A stretch of DNA of 64,000 bases from Streptomyces fumanus (GTDB lineage Bacteria; Actinomycetota; Actinomycetes; Streptomycetales; Streptomycetaceae): positions 310,001 through 374,000 of the forward strand of contig NZ_BNBI01000002.1 in NCBI RefSeq assembly GCF_014655295.1. Reading direction: 5' to 3'. This document shows, piece by piece, positions 18,475 to 26,006 of the stretch. The translations under genes were made by a program, and so were the position numbers. Position 1 is the first letter of the stretch. The number at the start of each line of letters is the position of its first letter. The notes under the pieces are model-generated. The model ran no database searches. It worked only from the letters and a program-made list of their open reading frames with translations, and had not been told where the DNA came from.

Positions 18475-19617
18475 CTACCGGACCTGTGGCCGCCGTACCG
18501 CGAAGACCGTCGTGTCGTCCCCCAGTCTGCCCCCGCAGTGCCGCAGGGTGCCCTCGCGGACCAGGGCGACCAGCCGCCGCGGGGCGATCGCCCCGGGGTC
18601 GGCGGCGATCGCGCGGGCGACCTCCTCGGCGTGCCGGTAGAAGCAGCCCTGGCGGTCCCGGGCCTCGGTGACGCCGTCGGTGACGACCAGCAGTGTCTCC
18701 TCGGGGGCCAGGCGCAGCCGGCGTACCGGGGGCGGCCCGGTGCCCAGCTCCGCCATGCCCAGCGGCAGCCCGCCGGTCACCGGCAACTGCCGTACCCCGT
18801 CGGGGCCGACGGCGAGCGGGGGTTCGTGGCCGAAGACGACCGTGTCCACCGCGTCGGGCACCTCGTCGGGGAAGCCCAGCAGCACCGCGGTGGCGAAGCG
18901 GTCCCCGTCGTCGCGGCCGAGGGCGCCGGTGTGCTTGCGGTGCCGGGCCAGCCGTACCTCCAGACGATCGGCGACCGTGGCCAGGTCGGCCTCGTGGTAG
19001 CCGGCCTCGCGGAACGCGCCGAGCAGCGCCGCCGCCGTCTCCACCGCGCCGAGCCCCTTGCCCTGCACGTCGCCGACGAGGACGCGGGTGCCGTGCGGGC
19101 CCGGCTGGATGTCGTAGAAGTCGCCGCCGACCCGGGCCTCGGTGTCGGCGGCGAGGTAGACACCGGCGTGGTCGAGGCCGCCCCAGCCCGGCGGCAGCGG
19201 GCGCAGCACGGCCCGCCGGGTGGTGTCGGCGACGTCCCGCATGTGCAGCATCCGCCGCTCGCCGCGCACCCGCAGCGCACAGGCCGCCGTGGCCAGCAGT
19301 CCGCCGACGGCGACGAGGATGAAGTCGGGCAGCCCGCTCTGGTACTCGTGCGGCCAGGCGCTGTCGACCATGACGTACGTCAGGACCGAGAGCAGCGTGA
19401 AACCGGCGGTGACCCACACCCCGCACAGCGCGGCGGCGATCCCGGGGACCAGCACGATCCAGGAGATCATGCGGAACTCCCCGACGGTGTTGGCGTCGGC
19501 CACCGCGACCGCGACGAGCAGCACCAGCGGCGCGACCCAGCCGACGCCGATGCCGCGGACCCGCACCAGTTGGTGCCGGTGCACGGGGTCGGGGCGCCCG
19601 GGGTCGCGGCCTCTCAC
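18475..19617 (-). CDS. Membrane-anchored PP2C (SpoIIE-type) serine phosphatase
   Basis: 380 aa. The N-terminus (about 20-115) has several transmembrane helices ('WVAPLVLLVAVAVADANTV', 'PDFILVAVGGLLATAACAL'). Residues about 145-375 form the phosphatase with metal-binding motifs 'ARVGGDFYDI', 'LVGDVQGKGLGA', 'LLVVTDGVTEARD' and 'LGDDTTVFAV'. Such enzymes dephosphorylate anti-anti-sigma factors. The start is GTG 19617. It lies 81 bp upstream of the caspase-like pseudoenzyme gene on the same strand and may belong to that transcript. Confidence 0.9.
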   Translation of the reverse strand: MRGRDPGRPDPVHRHQLVRVRGIGVGWVAPLVLLVAVAVADANTVGEFRMISWIVLVPGIAAALCGVWVTAGFTLLSVLTYVMVDSAWPHEYQSGLPDFILVAVGGLLATAACALRVRGERRMLHMRDVADTTRRAVLRPLPPGWGGLDHAGVYLAADTEARVGGDFYDIQPGPHGTRVLVGDVQGKGLGAVETAAALLGAFREAGYHEADLATVADRLEVRLARHRKHTGALGRDDGDRFATAVLLGFPDEVPDAVDTVVFGHEPPLAVGPDGVRQLPVTGGLPLGMAELGTGPPPVRRLRLAPEETLLVVTDGVTEARDRQGCFYRHAEEVARAIAADPGAIAPRRLVALVREGTLRHCGGRLGDDTTVFAVRRPQVR

Positions 19618-19721
19618 CGCCCCAGCGAAGCACGGGCCCGCGCGGGCCGCATCCTGAGTTGCCCGTGGGGCGCGCGGGGTGTGCGCTGGTAGGCGGGGGC
19701 GAGGAGAAAAGGAGTGCTCTC

Positions 19722-20150
19722 ATGGCTCATGCGGCACCCGTGTCGTCCGGCGCGACACCCGACGTCTTCGGGCCGAGGGCCCACCTGGTGGCGAAGTGGG
19801 CGCTGCCCGTCGTGCTCGGCCTGATCTTCGGGTTCTGGGCGGCGGCCAACCGGCGCTACGGCGGGCCCATCACCGGCTGGAACCTGCTGTTCGGCTGGCT
19901 GTGCGCGCTGGTGTTCGTGGTGGCGTACGCGGTGGTGCGGGAGGTGGCCCGGCGGTTGCCGTGCGAGCGGCACGCGATGCTGTGGGCCGCGTTCACCGGC
20001 GTCGCGACGGGCTTCCTGATCAGCCAGTCGCCCTACGTCAGCCTGCTGCGGGCGGTGATCCCGGCGCTGGCGGCGGCCCTGGGCGTGTTCGTCATGCTGT
20101 TCTACCGCTACTACACCCGGGCGGACATGGCCGACCGGCACGTCACCTGA
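19722..20150 (+). CDS. Small integral membrane protein, unknown function
   Basis: 142 aa with about four transmembrane helices ('WALPVVLGLIFGFWAA', 'LLFGWLCALVFVVAYAVV', 'AAFTGVATGFLI', 'AVIPALAAALGVFVMLFY'). An AAAAGGAG ribosome site precedes the ATG by eight bases. It is divergent from the PP2C gene, so the 104-bp intergenic region carries both promoters. I do not recognise the family. Confidence 0.8.
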   Translation: MAHAAPVSSGATPDVFGPRAHLVAKWALPVVLGLIFGFWAAANRRYGGPITGWNLLFGWLCALVFVVAYAVVREVARRLPCERHAMLWAAFTGVATGFLISQSPYVSLLRAVIPALAAALGVFVMLFYRYYTRADMADRHVT

Positions 20151-20197
20151 GAGGCGGCGGCGCGTCCGGGCGGGCCCGGCCGGGCCCGCCCGCGCGG

Positions 20198-20629
20198 TCA
20201 GCCCACCACGCCGTCCCAGTTGGTCCAGTGCCCGTCCTTCCACTCCGGGCAGGGGTCCGCGCAGTGGTCCACCCACCGCCCGTGGGTGTCCACGAACGCG
20301 GCGCTGGCCCAGCCCTGGGCGCCGACCAGCCAGTACCAGTACGGGTTGCCGTTGACGCTCTGGCCGCGGACCGCGCACAGCACGCGATCCTCGGCGCCCG
20401 GGGCGAGCCGCTGTACGGCGGCGGCGTGGCTGGTGGGCGCCTCGCGCACGGCGAGCGGGGTGGGCGAGGCGACGGTCCCGGGGACCGTGCCGCCGCGGCT
20501 CTCGGCCCGGACGGACGGCTCACCCGCCGTAGCCGTCCCGGCCGTCGCGCCCAGGGCGCCGGCGGTGAGCAGGGCCGCGGCCAGGGCCCGTGGCACGGGG
20601 CTGCCGCGCAGAACCGGGTTGATGCGCAT
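20198..20629 (-). CDS. Secreted SH3-like domain protein
   Basis: 143 aa. A signal peptide (about 1-36, 'RALAAALLTAGALGATAGTATAG') is followed by one bacterial SH3-like domain (about 58-120, 'LAVREAPTS', 'YWYWLVGAQGWASAAFV') and a short Trp/Cys-rich tail with two cysteines that may form a disulfide. Such proteins bind peptidoglycan or other wall polymers outside the cell. ATG 20629 follows GGGAG by six bases. It is convergent with the preceding membrane protein gene. Confidence 0.82.
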   Translation of the reverse strand: MRINPVLRGSPVPRALAAALLTAGALGATAGTATAGEPSVRAESRGGTVPGTVASPTPLAVREAPTSHAAAVQRLAPGAEDRVLCAVRGQSVNGNPYWYWLVGAQGWASAAFVDTHGRWVDHCADPCPEWKDGHWTNWDGVVG

Positions 20630-20743
20630 GATCGGCTCCCATCTCCCCCGCTCCAGGTAACACCCGTTCGGGTGAGCCCTCCACCGGAGGGAGCAATGCC
20701 GCAGGTCAGAAGCGGCGGGCGCTCACCGACTACCACACCCACC

Positions 20744-20773
20744 GATCTCTACGGATGTCTACGGATCTCTACG
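20744..20773. promoter_or_regulatory. Three tandem 10-bp repeats before a small membrane protein gene
   Basis: GATCTCTACG, GATGTCTACG and GATCTCTACG are contiguous at 20744-20773, in phase with the helix and 20 bp upstream of the GTG start. The TCTACGG core recurs in the TTCTACGGG half-sites near 4972. It could be a regulator site. Confidence 0.45.
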
Positions 20774-20792
20774 GACGAGGAAGGGTTACCGC

Positions 20793-21164
20793 GTGCTGGA
20801 CCTCGCCGCGTTCTGGCTGCCGCTGGCCGCCGTCGGCTGCGCGGTCGCCGGGATCACCGTCGCCGCCTGCCGCCGCCGCGCGCTGCTGGCCGCCGGCCTC
20901 GGCACCGCCCTGGGCGGCGCGCTGCTCGGCCTGGCCGTCGCCGTCGGCCGCCGCCTGACCCTCGCCGAGCCGCCCGGCGTCGTAGACCGCCCCGCCGCCG
21001 GGGCGGTGTACGACGCGCTCACCGCGTCCCTGCGCACCGCCGCCTGGCTGCTGGTCGCCCTCGGTGCGGGCGTCGCCCTGGTGTCCTGGCTGACCGGCCG
21101 GACGCGCCGCGCGCCGACCGGTTCCGCCGCGAGGGAACTTTCCGACCGCGCCCCGCGTCTGTGA
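20793..21164 (+). CDS. Small membrane protein, unknown function
   Basis: 123 aa from GTG 20793 after GAGGAAGG. Three hydrophobic segments ('FWLPLAAVGCAVAGITVAA', 'LLAAGLGTALGGALLGLAV', 'TAAWLLVALGAGVALVSWL') are separated by short charged loops. The C-terminus is basic. I know no family. Overlapping frames are also open, but the ribosome site and transmembrane pattern support this one. Confidence 0.65.
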   Translation: MLDLAAFWLPLAAVGCAVAGITVAACRRRALLAAGLGTALGGALLGLAVAVGRRLTLAEPPGVVDRPAAGAVYDALTASLRTAAWLLVALGAGVALVSWLTGRTRRAPTGSAARELSDRAPRL

Positions 21165-21216
21165 CAAAGGGCTCGCGGAGGGAACGGCCCCTCACCTGCG
21201 AGCGGAAGGCCGGTAC

Positions 21217-22224
21217 GTGAACACGGAGATCACGGCCGCCGAGCGGAGACCCCCGGGCGGCGCCCCCGGGGAGCACCGCACCGGCCGGCGGCTGGCCGCC
21301 TGCTGCGCGGTCCTGCTCTTCGCCGCGGTCAGCGTGGTCGTCGGCCACCGCGTCGCGGACGGCGACGGCCCCACCCCGGTGCCCCAGTTGCTGGCGTTCC
21401 TGCCCTGGCTGCTGGTCCCCGTCGGCTTCGCCCTGCTGCTGTCGCTGCTGGCCCGCTCGTGGCTCTGCCTGCTCTGGGGCGTGGTCCTGCTCGGCCTGCT
21501 GGCCTGGTACCTCCAGCCGTACGGCAAGACCGGCGACCCCATCGGGCAGCCCGTCGCCGAGCTGCGCATCCTCACCTCGAACGTCGAGTTCGGGCAGGCC
21601 ACCGGCGCCCTGACCGCCGCCGTCCGGGCGGAGAAGCCGGACCTGGTCTTCGTCCAGGAGTGCGACGACGCCTGCGCCCGGACCCTGCGCCACGACCTGG
21701 CCGCCGATTATCCGCACCGCCGGGCCGTCGAGGGCGGCGGCTCCGAGGGGTCCGTCATCCTCAGCCGCCTGCCGCTGACGGCCGCCCGGGGCGTCCGGGC
21801 CACCATGGGCATGCCCGCGGCGGTCGCGGACGTCGACGGCACCGCCGTACGCCTCCAGCTCGCCCACCCGATGCCGCCGCAACCCGGCCAGGTGGGCCTG
21901 TGGCGCACCGAGCTGGGCCGTCTGCGGGACGCGGTCGCCGAGGACACCCGGACCCCGACCGTCGTGGCCGGGGACTTCAACGCCTCGCAGGACCACGCCG
22001 CGTTCCGCCGCATCCTCGACACGGGGCTGCGGGACGCGGCCCGGCTGGCCGGCGCCACCCGGACGCCGAGCTGGCCGGCGCGGACGGCCCCGGCCTTCGG
22101 CACGCAGATCGACCACGTGCTGGTCTCGGAGGACTTCTCCGCCCGCGACGCCCGCTTCCTCGACCTGCCCGACACCGACCACCGGGCGCTGCTGGTCGAC
22201 CTGACCCTGTACCGGGCGGGCTGA
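21217..22224 (+). CDS. Endonuclease/exonuclease/phosphatase (EEP) family membrane protein
   Basis: 335 aa. Two to three N-terminal transmembrane helices (about 25-100) precede an outward-facing EEP domain (about 115-330). Catalytic motifs are visible: 'ILTSNVEF' (Asn), 'DLVFVQEC' (metal Glu), 'VVAGDFNASQDH' (Asp/Asn), 'QIDHVLVS' and 'DTDHRALLVD' (His). The substrate could be a phosphodiester in lipid, nucleic acid or sugar. Start GTG 21217 follows GGAAGG by eight bases and lies 52 bp after the previous gene. Confidence 0.9.
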   Translation: MNTEITAAERRPPGGAPGEHRTGRRLAACCAVLLFAAVSVVVGHRVADGDGPTPVPQLLAFLPWLLVPVGFALLLSLLARSWLCLLWGVVLLGLLAWYLQPYGKTGDPIGQPVAELRILTSNVEFGQATGALTAAVRAEKPDLVFVQECDDACARTLRHDLAADYPHRRAVEGGGSEGSVILSRLPLTAARGVRATMGMPAAVADVDGTAVRLQLAHPMPPQPGQVGLWRTELGRLRDAVAEDTRTPTVVAGDFNASQDHAAFRRILDTGLRDAARLAGATRTPSWPARTAPAFGTQIDHVLVSEDFSARDARFLDLPDTDHRALLVDLTLYRAG

Positions 22225-22241
22225 CCGGCCCGGTACAGGGT
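22204..22241. terminator. Perfect 14-bp hairpin at the EEP/PhoX convergence
   Basis: ACCCTGTACCGGGC (22204-22217) pairs with GCCCGGTACAGGGT (22228-22241). The left arm includes the last codons of the EEP gene, and the stop lies in the loop. It also serves the convergent phoX gene. Confidence 0.8.
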
Positions 22242-22283
22242 CGTGGGGACGAGAGGTCAGGCGACCGCGGGTCCTCAGGCTCC

Positions 22284-24359
22284 TCAGACGCCGATGTCGC
22301 GGCCGTCCGCGCGCCACACCGCCACCACCGCCGGACGGGTGATCTTCCCCGGTCCGTCGGGCCAGGTGCTGGCCGGGTTCTCCACCGAGGCCCCGTCGAT
22401 CTCGCCCGGGTGCTGTACGGCGACCAGGACGCGCCGGTCCTGGACGACCGGACCGCAGGTCTCGGCGCCGTTCGGCACGGTGAGGAACTGCTTCAGCTCA
22501 CCGCGCCGCTCGCCCGCCGTCGCCACCCCGAACAGGCCGTCGTGGGTGCCGAGGGCGTTGCCGTCGGTGGAGATCCACAGGTTGCCGTGGTCGTCGAAGG
22601 CGACGTTGTCCGGGCAGGAGATCGGGCTGACCGCCTCCTTGGGGAAGCCCGCGAAGTACGTCGCCGGGTCCTTGGGGTCGCCCGCGACCAGGAACAGCGA
22701 CCAGGCGAACTTCGTGGCGTCGGCCTGGTTCCAGCGCTCGGTCAGCTCCAGGATGTGCCCGTGCTTGTTGGCGTTGCGGGGGTTGGCCTCGTCCGCCGGG
22801 GCGTTACTGCCGACCCCGCGGTTGCTGTTGTTGGTGAGGGCGACGTACACCTTGCCGGTGTGCGGGTTGGGCTCGATGTCCTCGGGCCGGTCCATCTTGG
22901 TGGCGCCGACCTTGTCACCGGCGAGCCGGGTGAAGACGCACACCTCCTCGGCGGTCATGCCCTCCACGTGCGAGACGGCCCCGTGCGCGTCGGCCGTCAC
23001 CAGCGGAATCCACACGCCGCTGCCGTCGAACTCGCCGTCGGCGGGCAGCTTGCCGGTGCCGTCGATCTCGATCGCCGGGGAGTCGCCGGTCAGCTTGGCG
23101 ACGTACAGCGTGCCCTCGTCCAGCAGCGACAGGTTGTGCTCGCGGGCGGCGCGGCCGCCGCCCTTCTTCATCCGCTTGCTGCCGACGAACTTGTAGAAGT
23201 AGTCGAAGCGCTCGTCGTCGCCGGTGTAGACGACGGGGCGCCCGTCCCGGGTCAGCCGCACGGTGGCCGCCTCGTGCTTGAACCGGCCGAGCAGGGTGTG
23301 CTTGCGGGGTGTGGAGTCCGGGTCGTACGGGTCCAGCTCGACGACGTACCCGAAGCGGTGCACCTCGTTCGGCTCCTGGGAGACGTCGAACCGCTTGTCG
23401 AACCGCTCCCACTTGCGCTCGGTGGCGCCGGTGCCGATGCCGTACCGCTTGTCGGTGGCGCGGCTGCTGTTGGCGAAGTACTGGTTGAAGTTCTCCTCGC
23501 CGTGCAGGGTGGTGCCCCAGGGGGTGGTGCCGCCGGAGCAGTTGTTGAGGGTGCCGAGCACCTTGCGCCCGGTGCGGTCGGCGGAGGTCTTCAGCAGGTC
23601 GGAGCCGGCGGCGGGCCCGGTCAGCCGGAACTCGGTGGTGGCGGTGACGCGCCGGTTGAGGTGGTGGCGGTTGACGACGGTCAGCTTGCCGGTGCGCCGG
23701 TCCTCCTCCACGGCCACCACGGACAGCCCGTGCGCGGCCCAGGCGATCTCGACCTGCTCGCGGGTGGGGTTCGCGGGGTCGTAGCCCCGGAACATCAGCA
23801 CCTCGTCGGTGTACTCGTGGTTGGCCACCAGCAACTGCCGGTCGCGCTCGCCCGGCAGCGGCAGCAGCGCGAGGAAGTCGTTGTTGTACCCGAACTGCCC
23901 GGCCTGCGCCTTGGCGCTCTGCCGCTCGGGGTCGAAGGCGGGCGCCCCGCGCAGGATCGGTTCGCCCCACCGGACGACGACGTTCTGCCGGTACCCGTCC
24001 GGTACGACGACGGCGTCCTCCTTGTTGGGCGCCACCGGCGTGAAGCGCAGGCCCCGCGCGCCCTTCGGCTTGGCCGGACCGTGCCCCTTGCCGGCCCCCG
24101 GCGCGGCCTGTGCCTCGGGCGCGGCACCGACGGTGACGGCACCGGCGCCGGCCGCGGCGACGGTGACCACGGCGGCGGCCCGCATCATCGAACGGCGGCT
24201 GAGGGCGCCGGCGATGACATCACCGACGTACTCGTTGTCGCTGGTGTTGGGCACCTCGTGGAAGCAGGCGTCACCACACCGGAAACGACAGGTCATGGCG
24301 GACCGCCCGCCAGGATGCGAACCGGACGGCGTTCCGATCAACGGCAGCAGCTTGCGCAC
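22284..24359 (-). CDS. phoX: PhoX-family alkaline phosphatase, Tat-exported
   Basis: 691 aa from GTG 24359, with GGGGAG five bases upstream. An N-terminal segment leads to a twin-arginine motif (SRRSMMRAAAV, near residue 53-63) and an AQA-type cleavage site. The mature protein is a DUF839/PhoX beta-propeller ('LLVANHEYTDEVLMFRGYDP', 'CSGGTTPWGTTLHGEENFNQ', 'YGYVVELDPYD'-like region), a calcium/iron-dependent phosphomonoesterase releasing phosphate outside the cell. A PHO box 70 bp upstream fits PhoP control under phosphate limitation. Confidence 0.9.
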   Translation of the reverse strand: MRKLLPLIGTPSGSHPGGRSAMTCRFRCGDACFHEVPNTSDNEYVGDVIAGALSRRSMMRAAAVVTVAAAGAGAVTVGAAPEAQAAPGAGKGHGPAKPKGARGLRFTPVAPNKEDAVVVPDGYRQNVVVRWGEPILRGAPAFDPERQSAKAQAGQFGYNNDFLALLPLPGERDRQLLVANHEYTDEVLMFRGYDPANPTREQVEIAWAAHGLSVVAVEEDRRTGKLTVVNRHHLNRRVTATTEFRLTGPAAGSDLLKTSADRTGRKVLGTLNNCSGGTTPWGTTLHGEENFNQYFANSSRATDKRYGIGTGATERKWERFDKRFDVSQEPNEVHRFGYVVELDPYDPDSTPRKHTLLGRFKHEAATVRLTRDGRPVVYTGDDERFDYFYKFVGSKRMKKGGGRAAREHNLSLLDEGTLYVAKLTGDSPAIEIDGTGKLPADGEFDGSGVWIPLVTADAHGAVSHVEGMTAEEVCVFTRLAGDKVGATKMDRPEDIEPNPHTGKVYVALTNNSNRGVGSNAPADEANPRNANKHGHILELTERWNQADATKFAWSLFLVAGDPKDPATYFAGFPKEAVSPISCPDNVAFDDHGNLWISTDGNALGTHDGLFGVATAGERRGELKQFLTVPNGAETCGPVVQDRRVLVAVQHPGEIDGASVENPASTWPDGPGKITRPAVVAVWRADGRDIGV

Positions 24360-24428
24360 TTTGCTCTCCCCTTGGATGCCCATGGTGTCCACGTGACCGT
24401 AAGAGCGCACATGTGCGAGAGCCGGGCG

Positions 24429-24450
24429 CCCGCGTGAACAGGGGGTGAAC
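24429..24450 (-). promoter_or_regulatory. PHO box (PhoP-binding direct repeat) upstream of phoX
   Basis: On the minus strand GTTCACCCCCT is followed directly by GTTCACGCGGG, two 11-bp direct repeat units matching the Streptomyces PhoP consensus (G/T TCAYYY). It lies about 70-90 bp upstream of the phoX start codon, a position suited to activation. Confidence 0.85.
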
Positions 24451-24592
24451 CCATGACAACCGGAGTGACGCCGAGGGAGGCCGGATCCAGCCCTTGACGC
24501 GGGCGCGGAAGGGGGGAGCCGGGGCCGCTAACCTTACGTGTCCGTCCTGGCCAGGGATCGACGGGCTACAACTCACGTGAAGGGTTGCGCAC

Positions 24593-25996
24593 ATGGGCAT
24601 TCTCTCTCTCCTGCGAAAAGCGTTCAGCCGCTCCCGCACACCGGGGACCCCCGCCCCCACCCCCGCCACGCCCCCGCCCACAACGCCCACAACGCCCACA
24701 ACCCCACCCGACCCCACCCCCGACATCCCCGAACCCCGCTCGTCCAAGGTCCACGACCTGGTAACGGAAGCCTTCGACAAACTCACCCTCCCCACCCAAA
24801 AAACCCCCGAGCCCCAAACCAGGCCGACCCCTGCCCCGACTCCAGAGCCCGAGCCCGAGCCGAAGCCCGAGCCCGAGGCGAAGGCTGAGCCCGAGCCGGA
24901 ACCCGAGCCCGAGCCGACTCCCAAGCCCGAGCCCGAGCCGCAGCCCGAGCCCGAGGCGAAGCCCGAGCCCCAGGCAGCCCCGGAACCGGACCCAGAGCCG
25001 GAACCGGACCCAGAGCCGCAGCCCGCCCCGAAGGCAGAAACCGCTCCCGCTCCCGCTCCCGCCAAGAACGAACCCGCACCCGCCGACGGCGACCCCGCCC
25101 CACAGGGGCCACCCGCACCCGACGACGAAAGCGTCACGGGTGGTGCGGGTGGGAACACCCCCACCCCCGCCGAAGGCGAACCCGCACCCGACGACGAGAG
25201 CGTCACGGGTGGTGCGGGTGGGAACACCCCCACCCCCGCCGAAGGCGAACCCGCACCCGCCGACGAACCCGCCACCGCCGACACCGCCGCACAACCAAAA
25301 CCCGCAACAACCACGGCCCGCATCAAATCCCGCGCCCCCCACCTCCTCCCCGCCCACAAGGCCGCCACCACCACCCTCAAAAAACACCACCTCACCGGCA
25401 CCCGCGCCCGCGTCTACCTCGTCCTGGACCGCTCCGCGAGCATGCGCCCGTACTACAAGGACGGCTCCGCCCAGGCCCTCGCCGAGCAGACCCTCGCCCT
25501 CGCCGCCCAGGTCGACCCCGACCCCACCGTCCCGGTCGTCTTCTTCTCCACGGAGCTGGACGGCGTCACCCACCTCACCCTCACCGACCACCAGGACAAG
25601 ATCGACAAGGTGCACGCCGAGCTGGGCCGCATGGGCCGTACCAGCTACCACGCCGCCGTGGCCGAGGTCCTCGCCCTGCACGACAAGTCGGACGACCCCG
25701 CCGCCCCCGCGCTGGTCGTGTTCCAGACGGACGGCGCCCCGGACGCCAGGACCCCCGCCACCGAGGCCCTCACCGCCGCCGCGGAGAGTCACCCGGGCGT
25801 GTTCTTCTCCTTCGTCGCCTTCGGTGACCCGGAGAACAAGGCGTTCGACTACCTCCGCAAGCTGAAGACGGACAACACGTCGTACTTCCTGGCCGGCGAG
25901 ACCCCGAAGGAACTCACCGACAAGGAGATGTACGAGGGGATCGTCGCGGCCTGGCGCCCCGAAACGCGGGTGAGTCGATCTCCCGAGGCCAAGTAG
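24593..25996 (+). CDS. TerF-like vWA-domain protein with long Pro/Glu repeat region
   Basis: 467 aa. A short basic N-terminus ([14 protein letters not shown]) precedes a disordered Pro/Thr then Pro-Glu-rich region (about 17-170), two identical 23-residue repeats (174-219), and a C-terminal vWA domain (about 270-460). The vWA domain has MIDAS D279-x-S281-x-S283, a Thr in 'GRTSYHAAV' and Asp in 'VFQTDGAPD'. The vWA belongs to the TerF/TerD stress-module type. ATG 24593 follows AAGGG. It reads toward metG, ending 10 bp before it, so they may be co-transcribed. Confidence 0.88.
   Translation: MGILSLLRKAFSRSRTPGTPAPTPATPPPTTPTTPTTPPDPTPDIPEPRSSKVHDLVTEAFDKLTLPTQKTPEPQTRPTPAPTPEPEPEPKPEPEAKAEPEPEPEPEPTPKPEPEPQPEPEAKPEPQAAPEPDPEPEPDPEPQPAPKAETAPAPAPAKNEPAPADGDPAPQGPPAPDDESVTGGAGGNTPTPAEGEPAPDDESVTGGAGGNTPTPAEGEPAPADEPATADTAAQPKPATTTARIKSRAPHLLPAHKAATTTLKKHHLTGTRARVYLVLDRSASMRPYYKDGSAQALAEQTLALAAQVDPDPTVPVVFFSTELDGVTHLTLTDHQDKIDKVHAELGRMGRTSYHAAVAEVLALHDKSDDPAAPALVVFQTDGAPDARTPATEALTAAAESHPGVFFSFVAFGDPENKAFDYLRKLKTDNTSYFLAGETPKELTDKEMYEGIVAAWRPETRVSRSPEAK
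25112..25249. repeat. Tandem 69-bp duplication inside the vWA gene
   Basis: 25112-25180 and 25181-25249 differ at a single base (GAA/GAG) that is synonymous. Each encodes 23 residues beginning [11 protein letters not shown]. In-frame and almost unmutated, so a recent duplication. Confidence 0.92.
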
Positions 25997-26006
25997 GATT
26001 TCGACC

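Noticed and set aside
22915..23970. 351-residue Arg-rich minus-strand open frame within phoX
   Set aside because: Out-of-frame shadow of phoX, which is a full-length family match.
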